Shown here piece by piece: positions 7,085-16,275 of a stretch of 16,973 bases of DNA. The notes below the pieces were generated by a model that was given only the letters and a program-made list of their open reading frames with translations, was not told the DNA's origin and ran no database searches. Source of the stretch: Pigoraptor vietnamica (lineage: Eukaryota > Opisthokonta > Filasterea); NCBI GenBank assembly GCA_943704525.1, contig CALSCQ010002419.1, positions 1-16,973 of the forward strand, read 5' to 3'. Position numbers and translations under genes: made by a program. Every line of letters begins with the position of its first letter. Position 1 is the first letter of the stretch.

Positions 7085-8867
7085 ATGGCTATGATCGAGG
7101 GTCCCTTTCCTTGCGCAGAGCGCTCTTCGACACAGGCGCGTGAACGACGGCGACGCGTGCGCTTCTCCGATCAAGTCGCTCAATCGGACACAGTGGCGGA
7201 CTTGAACTCGTGCCTCCGTCGGCCGTCCTCAACAGCCACAGACGGATCTGGCCCTCGCGCTTCAAATCGCGATCATGACGAAGAATTCGACGTCTCGTCG
7301 GTCGATCTCTCGCAGATGGAAGAACTGGCGCTCGCCGTCGACCCCACGACATTCCGCTTGTACATGGAGAAGCGGACGAACCTGGAGTGGAATAGGCGCA
7401 ACCTTCTGTCCGCACGGGCGCGGTTCGCCGAGATCAATAACATGCTGCCGAAGGGAACGGACGCGCTCACGATGACCATCAACATGGCACGCTATCGCGA
7501 GCTCGAGAGGGAGCTTGTGGACACGGAACGGCGCATCCGCACTCTGGATGTCGCCCGCCTTAAGCTCGAAGCCGAGGCAAGGGCAGCGTACGGCACCCTC
7601 GCGGCGAAGATGGGCACCGTCATCAAGGAGAGGGGCGGCGTGGACAAGCGTTCCCTCGAGCGCGCGAGTGCTCTCTTCGCAGAGAAAATGGCCGCTCGTG
7701 CGCAACAGAAGCAGGCGCATTCGAGCGCACCTTCGCACTCTCGCGTGCCAGCTGAGGGCGGAGCAGCGCACGGCCCGGAAAACGACGTCTCGGTCGCCGA
7801 TTCCACGTCGCAGCCTACGAACCCCACTGCGTCCTCGCCGCAGGAGGGAAACGTCTCTTCACCCTCTGCGAAATTGCCCGAGCCTTCTTCCTCGCAGGCG
7901 CGTTGTGGCCATTCCGCACAGTCCCGCTCGCCCTCGTCGCCGCCGCCGGTCGACGTGACGCCATCAAGGGCGGTGCGTGCGGGCTCTGCAAGCCCTGTCG
8001 CACGCCCACAGCCGTCGTTTCCTGTCGCCGACTTGCCGGTTGCGCGAGAGGGCCCTTCTCCCTCGCGTGTCGCATCACCGACGGGCGAGAAAAGTTTGCC
8101 TCTTGCTCCAATTCGGACCTCTTCGTCCCTCTCGGTGGCCACTTTGAAGTCAGCCGCGGATTCCCCTTGTCTCAACCACAAAGTTGAAGCTGCGCAAGCA
8201 AAGGACGGCCGCGGCGAACGCAGTGGGGAACAGTCCCGGCAACCCGCGCACGTCGAGGTCGCAGCGAGCGAGCGCCCGTCCTCGGGACCTCAGCCTTCGC
8301 GGGCGAATGGCCCTCAGGCGGAGCGTGCCAGCGGTCGCTTGTCTCGCTCCGAGAGCGTCGCTTCACTGCCTGTGATCGCTTCCCACGCACCGCCGGCGAC
8401 AGCGCAGGTACCTCCGCCGTCCGCGCCGGCGCTGCAGGCGAGTAACTCTGCGTCGTCGGCATCGGCGCATGCGACGCTGTCCACCGTATCGTCACTGCCC
8501 TCGACGCTCTCCACGATTGCGTCCGTATCGACCATCACATCCACCCCGTCCATGACGGTGATGACGTCACCGTCGGCGTTGTCGGCGAGCCACTCTGACG
8601 ATGAACCCTCTACGAACGCGACGGCCTCGAACAAGCGGAAGAATGAACCGGCCGGTCGCACGGCGCCGGTGGGTCTCGAACTCAGCCGCGAGATGCGGGA
8701 GCGCCGCGCGCGAATGGAATTCGAGGCGCCCCTCCTGCACACGGTTGCGGTGGCTGCGGGCGTTCCCGTCGAATGCTACATTCCCCGCGCGCACCTTCGC
8801 GTGTGGGTGACGGAGTCGGAGTCGTCGTGGCGCGAAGTGATCACGTGGAAGGAAAAGGTGGGCATCT

Positions 8868-8910
<43 letters not shown>

Positions 8911-10296
8911 GTGCTGATATCGCGCGTGTGTGCGCAATTCCGAAGGACGCATTCGCGGCTGCTGCGTGTGTAAAAATTTGGAGTCGATTTACCTTTGCTT
9001 TCTCTCACATGGGGGTTATGTACGACTAGAGAGTTCTGATGGCTTCTAATGATCTCACCCACTTTGTAGGTGGTCCTCACAACGCCCTTCTGCGTGCGGC
9101 TGGCCACGTCCACCCCATCGGACTTTGCGCGCGCGTCCGGCGATGACTTTTGCCTTCGCAGAGAAGACAGACACACCACGCTCCCCGTCGGTCGCTTTGG
9201 AACGACGTCGCGACGGAGCAGCGACGCTGGTAGCACAGCTCTCGAGGCGCTACGCGAGGCAGCGTCCGTGTGCGCTCTCTTCAACGCTCACCGGTCGAGC
9301 TCGCGCCTCCTCGCGTTGCTCGGGATGAGCGTGGACGCCGACGGTTTGATGCGCGCCGTGTACGAGCGGCCTTGCCCCGTCGACGTCGGCCTCTACACCC
9401 TACAAGAGGTGATCGAGCGCCGGCGGGAGGGACTCTTCGACGAGCGCATGCTGACGCCAATGGTGTACAGGGACATCCTGCTCAACGTCGCGTCCGGCAT
9501 GAAGCACCTCCACAACGTCGTCAACGCCATCCACGGTCGTCTCGACGCGCAGTGCGTGCACGTGTGGTTCGCACCGTGCAAGGACGCGAGCGGGGAGACG
9601 CACTTCAAGGCGCACGCCCGCGTCGGCGGCATCGACGGTTCCGTGGGCCTTGGCCACGGCACCGCGGTTCCAGTTCCAGTCAACCTTGCCGAAGTGCCCG
9701 ACAACGTCCGCCAATTTTGTGCACCGGAAGTGCTTGCCCACGTGGGTCTTCTCATGGCGAGCGATGTCTACGCGTATGGCATGCTGGCGTACTCGGTGTT
9801 CTCGGGGCGTCTACCCTTTGGCGCGTCCCTCGTGCGATCGGGTGAGGACCTCGACGAGGCAATCTTGAGTGGCCGTCGCCCCTTCATCCACTCGAGCGCC
9901 TTCACGTTCGAAGTTCGCAACCTCATCGACAGGTGCTGGCAGGCGTTGCCGTCGGCGCGCCCTACCTTCACGCAAATACGCGACTTGGCCTTTACGAACG
10001 CGTGGGCGGGTGTGCAGGCGTCCGACGCAACGTCGGGTCACTGCGTCGTGTGCAGATCGCCAGAGAACGTGGCAGGGTCCCTCGTGAACGCCACGCGCGC
10101 CCTGATGGCAGGTCGACCCGTTCGCGCGGGATTCAAAAAGTATGTTTCGCTTCTCGCCTGCGCGCGCTGCAAGGAGGAGACGCGGGCGCCCGGAGGGAGC
10201 CTGGTGGCGACGACGGCCTGTCTTGCGCACGTCGGAGTGCAGGAAGCAGGCGACTCTTCCGGCGAGTACGCACCCCACACGACGTGGGTTGGATAA
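7085..10296 (+). CDS. Coiled-coil protein with a degenerate tyrosine-kinase-like (pseudokinase) domain
   Basis: Exons 7085-8857 and 9070-10296, intron 8858-9069 (GTGGGC..TTGTAG, phase 0), giving 999 residues; an in-frame ATG at 7004 would add 27. Residues 24-27 (RVRF) match the RVxF PP1-docking motif. Residues about 85-205 are charged, coiled-coil-like, followed by about 330 residues of Ser/Pro/Ala-rich disordered sequence. From about 570 to 900 the order of a protein kinase is visible: an alpha-C-like helix (LREAASVCALFNAHRSSRL is the approximate region), VYRDILLNVASGMKHLHN, FCAPE, SDVYAYGMLAYSVFSGRLPF and IDRCWQALPSARPTF, the last two typical of the TKL group. The catalytic loop reads HGRLDAQC instead of HRDLKxxN and the DFG site reads about GIDG, so catalysis is unlikely. 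Near the end, CVVC (about 916) and CARC (about 955) may bind zinc. Likely a scaffold or allosteric protein; partner unknown. Confidence 0.82.
8870..8909 (+). repeat. (TG)n microsatellite in the pseudokinase intron
   Basis: About 20 TG units follow the donor at 8858 by roughly a dozen bases. Reading on through the donor would give a poly-Cys/Val tail, which marks this as intron rather than exon. Confidence 0.95.
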
Positions 10297-10730
10297 CGGT
10301 GTCCGAGACTTTTCATGGCGTTGCGTAAAACGCGTTTAAAACTAAATAATGCACGGAAGACATGTCCTGTTACTAGAGTTGTACGCGCGCGCACGTTAAC
10401 AGTAGGCCAAGCACAAAAGCAATTCAAAAATACTGGCCTTGCGGCCATCTCTTTATGCGCACGACCCCGCACGCCAGCGCATCTGTCTCCCATACCCACA
10501 GTACCAAACCAGCGCACCGGTGTGCTACCTCACACCCCTTCGCGCAAAACAAACAACGCTCCCACTCGCCCACTCGACACACGCCACGCGTGCGCACGAA
10601 ACGCGCAGAGAGGGCAAAAGAAGAAAGAAAGAAACCCCTAAGAAAGAAAAAGTCCAGAAAACGCAGCGAACAAAGTACGCCAGAGCGCGACGATAGATGT
10701 TTCGCACGAAGATAGACGTCTCGCGCTGTC
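10297..10730. other. Convergent 3' flanks, no gene seen
   Basis: This lies between the stops of the pseudokinase (+) and the Cys/His protein (-). It contains ACTAAATAATG near 10341, which may serve as a weak poly(A) region, and a purine-rich GAAAGAAAGAAA tract at about 10619-10652. Short open frames on both strands show no family or structure. Confidence 0.6.
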
Positions 10731-11459
10731 TCACGATGACTGTGTCACGGGAATGGACACGCCGACGCTGAAGTCGTCCTTAGTCTCCGCCGCCGCAGCC
10801 TTCGTCGTGGCAGGAAAGCCGTCCGTCCCCGCAATGGACAGCAGCGCCTGCGTGACGAGGAAGACCTTGCTCAGCTCCTCGGGCGTCTGGAGGATCATGC
10901 CTTGCGGCGCGCGCGCACGGCGAGGCCTCGACGACGCGCGCTTCGGAGCGGCCGGCTCCGGCAAGGCGGGTTGAAGCACGCTCTTCGCCCCATTCGCTTC
11001 CTTCTTCCTCCGCTTGGACTGCGCCGCCCGCAGGATGGCCTGCGTTTCGGCGTCGTACTCGTCCTCTATGTCGTCGTCGTCAACGTCCACCTTCTTGGCC
11101 TTCCGACGCCGCTTTCGGGTCGCATCGCTCTCCGCCGCGCTTCTCGCCGCCCGGAAACGGATGCTCGACGCCTTGAAGTCCGCCACTGGGTCAGGGCCGC
11201 CCGACGACGGCTTCGCCTTCGGCTGCGACTTGTAAAGGCTCGCGAGCTCAAGGCGCCGCTGGGGTGTGTAGGGTCCCGTCACGTCCTCGTACAGCGTCGG
11301 ATTCAGGTTGGGATGCACCACGTGACAGTGGCGGTGAAAGAGGCCACGCTCGCGATAGATCCATCCTTGGGGACGGCAGGGGCACGTCCACACGCAGTAG
11401 GGCCGGCGGGTGGCGCCGATTTTCGGCTTGGTCATTTCGCCCGACTCGTCGCTCTCCAT
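10731..11459 (-). CDS. Putative nuclear protein with N-terminal Cys/His cluster and basic/acidic tracts
   Basis: The first true ATG in this frame is at 11459-11457, in a good context (G at -3 and +4), giving 242 residues; the frame is open further upstream but without ATG. Residues 22-49 contain C22, C26, C28, H42, H44, C45, H46 and H49 (CVWTCPC, then FHRHCHVVHP), a spacing compatible with one zinc site of C2H2 type, though not a textbook finger. A basic stretch RKRRRKAKK (about 115-123) that looks like a nuclear localisation signal is followed by an acidic run (DVDDDDIEDEYD), a second basic run (KRRKK) and an Arg-rich RPRRARAP segment. The remainder is low complexity. I do not recognise the family; a chromatin- or DNA-associated role is inference from composition. 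Confidence 0.65.
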   Translation of the reverse strand: MESDESGEMTKPKIGATRRPYCVWTCPCRPQGWIYRERGLFHRHCHVVHPNLNPTLYEDVTGPYTPQRRLELASLYKSQPKAKPSSGGPDPVADFKASSIRFRAARSAAESDATRKRRRKAKKVDVDDDDIEDEYDAETQAILRAAQSKRRKKEANGAKSVLQPALPEPAAPKRASSRPRRARAPQGMILQTPEELSKVFLVTQALLSIAGTDGFPATTKAAAAETKDDFSVGVSIPVTQSS

Positions 11460-12130
11460 GCCCCCCCTCGACAACCGCTCGGCGTGACCCCTATGGCCAG
11501 AGCACGCGCTCTCAAGCGCGCGCACGAAGGGAAAGTGGATGAGCTCCCGGCGACTCGAAACGCTGTCCAAAGTGCGAGTTAACGTCAAAGTGGATCTCGT
11601 AACACGCGGTCACGACTTGACGCGAGCGACCCGTTACACTCTTGGGTGCGCTTCTCCCGAGAGAAAATGAGAGTTGTCGAGAACACAGAATGTCAGGGCT
11701 TGTGATCTTCGTCAATTCTCTTGGAAGAAAACGCGGCGAACGAAGCGAGACGAAAGACGAACACAAATGGATCAAGGCGACAATCGCCGAGTAGCGATTA
11801 CCAAGAAAAGCGCCGCGATGACGAGGAGAAAAACGCTCAACTTGACAACAGTATGCAGAAAACGCGCACCGTGAGACCACAACCAACATAGATGCGAAAA
11901 AAAGACGCGCGAAAGGCTGTTTGTCTCTCGACGATGGGTGATCCACATCAGCCCTTGCGAACCCACGCCGAAGTGGCGCACCGAGACAAAAAACTGGAGG
12001 CGGGTGGGGGTCAACTGGAGTGAGTAATTTGAAAAATAGGGCGAATCTGTCAACTTTTTTCGCTTGGGCTTCAAATTAGGATCCGATGTTTGGTCTTTTC
12101 CGCTGAAATTTTGGCGGGAGAGATGGATTG

Positions 12131-12152
12131 ATTCTATAGTTCAGTATAGAAT
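12131..12152. repeat. Perfect 8-bp inverted repeat with 6-nt loop
   Basis: ATTCTATA, loop GTTCAG, then TATAGAAT. A second, wider inverted pair GAAATAA (12173-12179) / TTATTTC (12230-12236) lies just downstream. It could be a regulator site, a short hairpin or a remnant of a small AT-rich insertion; no target-site duplication was identified. Confidence 0.5.
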
Positions 12153-12326
12153 TTTCTTATGTGAAAATCATTGAAATAAGTTGTGTCGTTATGGTTAATA
12201 TATGCAACTGGAGCATTTCGAAATATACTTTATTTCAGCATAGGATGCTGACATTGATTTAGTAATAATACCTATTTGGCTTCGAGCGGAAATTTTTCCC
12301 GTATAAGGAATTTCGTGCGTCGTACC

Positions 12327-12334
12327 TATTTATA
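12327..12334 (+). promoter_or_regulatory. TATA-like box of the F-box/LRR gene
   Basis: TATTTATA lies 71-78 nt upstream of the ATG at 12405, leaving room for a start site near 12360 and a short leader containing CATAAACAACAACAC. Confidence 0.45.
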
Positions 12335-12404
12335 GCATCATAAGCGTAGTAACTGGCGGCGAACATAAACAACAACACATGCGCTGCCGCAGCGCAGTGA
12401 GCGA

Positions 12405-15400
12405 ATGGCGTCCTTTCTCGACCTCCCCGTGGACACACTCGGCGACATTGGCGCGTTTCTTTGCAGCGCCGACCGCCGCACCCTCTCGCGTGTGTCACGT
12501 GGGCTGCGCCACACGGCCCTGTCTCTATGGCCGGACGATGTCGCCGTCAGTCTCAAGCGGCGCATATTGCACGCCATGGGTCTGGACGCCGCCTTCTGCG
12601 CGCTCGTGCGCAACACCCTCCTCTTTGGTCCCCTTGCGCCGCTCCCCATTCACGCGGAGGTGGAGGAGTTCTGCCTGCAGTCGGGGGCTGGCAGGCTTCA
12701 ACTGGTAGCTTCCGCTGCCGAAGGGTTTGCGATCGAGGAGGCATGCTGCGTCTGCGGTGCGCGGGAGCCTTATTTTCGCCTTCCAGCCGCAGCGCGGGAA
12801 CTGGCATGCGTCGCCGGATTCCATCGTGTCGACGTGAGGCGCGCGCAGTCTCTGGAGAGCGTGTCGCAGCTTGCCTCCGTGAACACCCTCGTGCTCGAGA
12901 ACTGCGGCGTGTCGGACATTGGGTGCCTGGGGCAAAGTGAGACGCTCCGGGAGGTCTTACTGTTGCAGTGTGATCACGTAACGGCACTCCCACACATTCG
13001 CTTCCTTAAGCGAGCGGAGATTCGCCGCTGCAGTGCGCTGACGTCGGCCGATGCGCTTGCACACGCCCGCGAAGTCGTCTTGGAGGGGTGCGAGGGCGTG
13101 CGAGATGTGAGCCCACTCGCTGGGGTGCACACAGTCACGATCGCACGCTTCAGTGGCGTTACGGACGTTTCGGCGCTGTTTTTGGGCCGGGTACACTCGC
13201 TGGTGCTACACTCGGTTGATATCAGGCCCCTGCCGGAGGGAGCGCGCGTTCACTCGCTCACGCTGTGGTGGGTGCGCGTGTTACGGGGACAGCAACTGCC
13301 TCAAGGAGAATCTTCTCTCGTTCCGTCGCGGGGGACGAGTGACGACCAATTTGCGAGCGTAGACCTTTCGCTCCTCTCGCTCACGTCGTTGTCCCTGAGC
13401 AACGGGCGGCTTCGGCCATACGATGCCACGGATCGCGAGACAAGTCACGACGACATTCACACGCCGCGGCACGGCTTTGACGTCCTTGCGGCGACGATGA
13501 CGTCGGTTCGCCTGTTTGTCAACACAGACGAGCACTTTGATCTGTCGTGGGCAAGCCGCCTGTCCAGGGTGGTCATTGAAATCCACTCCCGGTACTTTCT
13601 CCGGGCAGGTCTGTCGCTGGCGCCGCTGGCTAACGTGCGGTATGTTACAGTTCGTGAGGACGTGCGTACGCACGATGAATCGGTGTACGGACTGCTCGCC
13701 GCCGTTGCCAGTCTCATGCGCGAGGCGCCCGGCGACGTGCACGTGCAGCGGCACGGGTGCGGCGCACTCGCCGGCCGTCGGTGGTCCATCGGTTGGAAAG
13801 GCGACCTCTTCCGCGACGGGAATTACGCGAGCGCTCTCCTCGGTGCCATCGCGTCGTTTCCGACGGACGAAATGGTCGTGCACGGCGGCTTGCGGTCGCT
13901 GGCGAAGATGAGTGCGCCGAACGTCGGAATGCAAAGTCACCAGTGCGATCTAGAGTGGGTGGCGGTCGCCCGCGCGTGCCTCGGAAGGGACGGGCTGCCG
14001 CCGTCGTGCGTTGCGGCCGCGCTCTCACTGCTGTTCAAAGCGGTGCTAAGGGCGTACTGTAGTCCGGACAATGATGGTGCGCGAGAAGTGCGCGACGCCC
14101 TTCCTCTCGACGAAATGGCTCGCGCGGCCGTTGGCGCTGCGCGCGCGTGGCCCGATCACGTGAGCGTCCTGGAGGCTGCGGCGCGGACATTCCAGTTCTG
14201 CGCCTTGATGCCGCGTCTCGCCGGACGGCGGAGGACCGGCTTGTATGCTCGATATTTTCCCGTCTGGGTGAGCCAATTGTACTATGCCACAGTGTTCCCC
14301 GAAGTTGCTGCGAATGTGCGCCAGGATCGCTCGTGGGTGTCGACTGCCGTCGGCGTGGCGCTGGCACTTGCACGGCGCTGTCCCATCGACCGCCGCGTGC
14401 CTTCGGTGCATCTACCTCTGAACCTTCTTGCGGTAGTGGCGGACATTGACCGCAGTTGCGCGCGTGTACTCGTGGAGGCCGGTGTGCTTGACATGCTGCT
14501 GGAGCGCGCCGCCGCGTGGGTGGACAGCCCTGCTAGACTTGCGGACAACTCGTGGATGGGCCCTCTCAGCATACTCGCGCAGTACGCGTGCGACGACCCG
14601 GACACCCACGCGCCTGCACTCGTGTCGGCCGATGCGATGCTTGACGTGGCGCGGCAGCTGTCGCGGCCGGCCATCGCTGACATTGACTATACCGAATTGC
14701 TGGAGCTGCTTCTGGCCGGAGAGTCCTCCGTCCCGCACGTTGGCATCTTTGTGGAGCAGGGCCGGTTGCGAGAAGGCCTCGTTTTGCGCGCCGCAAATCG
14801 CCACCGATTTGACTACGACCTTGAAGTAGCTGCCGTGTTCGCCTACAAATGCGTCCATCAGCGGTCCGACGTGCAATGCGACATTCTCGCTCGACTCTCC
14901 ACATACGTCGCGCGCAGCCCTTATCTGGAGAGTTCCAACGCGCTACTCTTACTTTCGCAGAAGGGAAGTGGCACTGCGATCGGCCGCGCGGGCGGTGGCT
15001 TTGCATTTCTCTCGGCGGTTGTACGGACCTCGCTATCCAACGAGACACAGCGCGACGGGCAATACTTGGAGCTTGAACGAAAACACCTCATCAAATTTGC
15101 GGAGGGCCTCTGCGAGCTCCTTGCTTCGGGTGAGGACGGAGGGCACACGGACGCAGTCGACACGGCTCTCGAAAACTGCGTTGCGTGCCTTGGGATGGAG
15201 CGCTTGTGGGATCCCGACCATCGGGCGTGCCTTCACGACATTGCGCGGGCGGCGTCTCTGTTGCTTTTTGCGAAGTGCCGGCCAGATCGCGACGCTGTGG
15301 CGCCCACGACCCTCTGTGCCCTGGCGGCGACGGCGGCTGTGGGACTGAAGCCATTGGTGTCGCTGACATCATCGGATACGACGCAGTTGACAATGCGTGC

Positions 15401-15920
15401 CAACAACTCGCATCTTTTTGCGGCGCCAGAGTCTGTGGACCTGCGTGAGCTGTTCGTGTCGGTAGAAGCGATCGCGGAGCACTCGTCGTGCGAGGGGGTG
15501 CGCGCGTGCGGAACCCTGCTCTCTCGGACGGCGGGGATGGTTTTCCGTGGCGCGTACGAAAAGCTAAAGTGTGGGAAAGAGGGCGACCAGCGAGTGGCAG
15601 CCGACGACGCCGTTGTTGTGTCAGAGGTCCGAATCGCGCGCTCTTTGCTTACGGTCGTGGCGAGGGGTGGGCTATCGGTTGCCGCGACGACGAAAGGGCT
15701 GTCTGCGTGGTCCACTAACTACAGCTTCATTGTTGCGGCGACCATCCTTGCGTTGTGCGCAATGGAGAGCCAGCAGCGCGCCTCGCTCGTCGAGGACGTG
15801 TCGCACACGATGCGCACACTGCATCGGCTGTGGGCGACAAGTTCTCCGGTCGTAACGTTCGAAGTGTGTATGGCTTTTTTTGCTGCGCTGGATGAGCTGC
15901 AGCAGTTGCTTGTATTGTAA
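12405..15920 (+). CDS. F-box/leucine-rich-repeat protein with large helical C-terminal region
   Basis: One uninterrupted frame of 1171 residues begins at ATG 12405 (A at -3 context GCGAATGG). Residues 4-42 form an F-box (FLDLPVDTLGDIGAFLC...LSRVSRGLRHTAL), the domain that binds Skp1 in SCF ubiquitin ligases. A CCVCGAREPYF patch lies near 114-124. Leucine-rich repeats occupy about 138-290, with the variant motif VRDVSPLAGVHTV, VTDVSAL..VHSL shared with the array at 16276-16905. Further beta/leucine-rich sequence continues to about 430. From about 520 to the end the sequence is Ala/Leu-rich and helical, with repeated hydrophobic helices resembling armadillo/HEAT-like repeats; this is by eye and not certain. 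Likely a substrate-recognition subunit of an SCF ligase, inferred from domains. No intron is apparent over 3.5 kb, unlike the neighbours. Confidence 0.85.
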   Translation: MASFLDLPVDTLGDIGAFLCSADRRTLSRVSRGLRHTALSLWPDDVAVSLKRRILHAMGLDAAFCALVRNTLLFGPLAPLPIHAEVEEFCLQSGAGRLQLVASAAEGFAIEEACCVCGAREPYFRLPAAARELACVAGFHRVDVRRAQSLESVSQLASVNTLVLENCGVSDIGCLGQSETLREVLLLQCDHVTALPHIRFLKRAEIRRCSALTSADALAHAREVVLEGCEGVRDVSPLAGVHTVTIARFSGVTDVSALFLGRVHSLVLHSVDIRPLPEGARVHSLTLWWVRVLRGQQLPQGESSLVPSRGTSDDQFASVDLSLLSLTSLSLSNGRLRPYDATDRETSHDDIHTPRHGFDVLAATMTSVRLFVNTDEHFDLSWASRLSRVVIEIHSRYFLRAGLSLAPLANVRYVTVREDVRTHDESVYGLLAAVASLMREAPGDVHVQRHGCGALAGRRWSIGWKGDLFRDGNYASALLGAIASFPTDEMVVHGGLRSLAKMSAPNVGMQSHQCDLEWVAVARACLGRDGLPPSCVAAALSLLFKAVLRAYCSPDNDGAREVRDALPLDEMARAAVGAARAWPDHVSVLEAAARTFQFCALMPRLAGRRRTGLYARYFPVWVSQLYYATVFPEVAANVRQDRSWVSTAVGVALALARRCPIDRRVPSVHLPLNLLAVVADIDRSCARVLVEAGVLDMLLERAAAWVDSPARLADNSWMGPLSILAQYACDDPDTHAPALVSADAMLDVARQLSRPAIADIDYTELLELLLAGESSVPHVGIFVEQGRLREGLVLRAANRHRFDYDLEVAAVFAYKCVHQRSDVQCDILARLSTYVARSPYLESSNALLLLSQKGSGTAIGRAGGGFAFLSAVVRTSLSNETQRDGQYLELERKHLIKFAEGLCELLASGEDGGHTDAVDTALENCVACLGMERLWDPDHRACLHDIARAASLLLFAKCRPDRDAVAPTTLCALAATAAVGLKPLVSLTSSDTTQLTMRANNSHLFAAPESVDLRELFVSVEAIAEHSSCEGVRACGTLLSRTAGMVFRGAYEKLKCGKEGDQRVAADDAVVVSEVRIARSLLTVVARGGLSVAATTKGLSAWSTNYSFIVAATILALCAMESQQRASLVEDVSHTMRTLHRLWATSSPVVTFEVCMAFFAALDELQQLLVL

Positions 15921-16275
15921 TGAATGTTGCGGCCCGCAACTTTGGCGAAGGAGGAGTTCCTCCACGTCCACGTCCGAGCTTGAGGAGAGGCCGCAATAAG
16001 GAGCATGCACGCCCTTCACACCTGCTCTTTGCGGATTGAAGTGCTCCTGCGAACCGCCGTGCCTAGCGTCTCACGCAAAATAGGTGACACTCCATAGCCA
16101 TTGAAGAGCGTAGCCGTGAAGTACCCCGGATGCTGCGATAGGAATTGTGGCACCTACCGATTCAGCACTAATGGACAGGCAGCGCTACTACACATTACGA
16201 AAACACTCGCTAAAGCGCAGTCGTTCACTCGTGTCACATTCGCGCCCGCACAATGCGCCGTCTTTGCGTCAGTGG
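15921..16275. other. Convergent 3' flanks of the F-box and LRR genes
   Basis: It holds no convincing gene. The LRR repeat ends near 16290 and no LRR-like coding sequence is seen left of it. A GCAATAAGG near 15993 is the closest thing to a poly(A) signal for the F-box gene. Confidence 0.6.

Larger units (their letters stand above)
11460..12404. other. Divergent intergenic region, AT-rich toward the F-box gene
   Basis: The left half (11460-12000) is GC-balanced with open frames that look like chance extensions of the flanking gene. From about 12040 to 12400 the composition becomes markedly AT-rich compared with the rest of the window. It contains a perfect inverted repeat (12131-12152), an E2F-like TTTTGGCGGGAG (12109-12120) and a TATA-like box (12327-12334). 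No gene is supported. Confidence 0.55.

Noticed and set aside
7492-8181. Minus-strand frame of about 229 residues opposite the pseudokinase gene
   Set aside because: Mirror of a GC-rich coding exon; the plus strand has the coiled coil and joins in frame to the kinase-like exon.
11512-11946. Minus-strand frame of about 144 residues upstream of the Cys/His protein
   Set aside because: It overlaps the 5' side of that gene in another frame, has an irregular composition and no recognisable features.
13281-13940. Minus-strand frames opposite the F-box gene
   Set aside because: Shadow frames in GC-rich coding DNA; the plus-strand frame is 1171 residues with clear F-box and LRR features.
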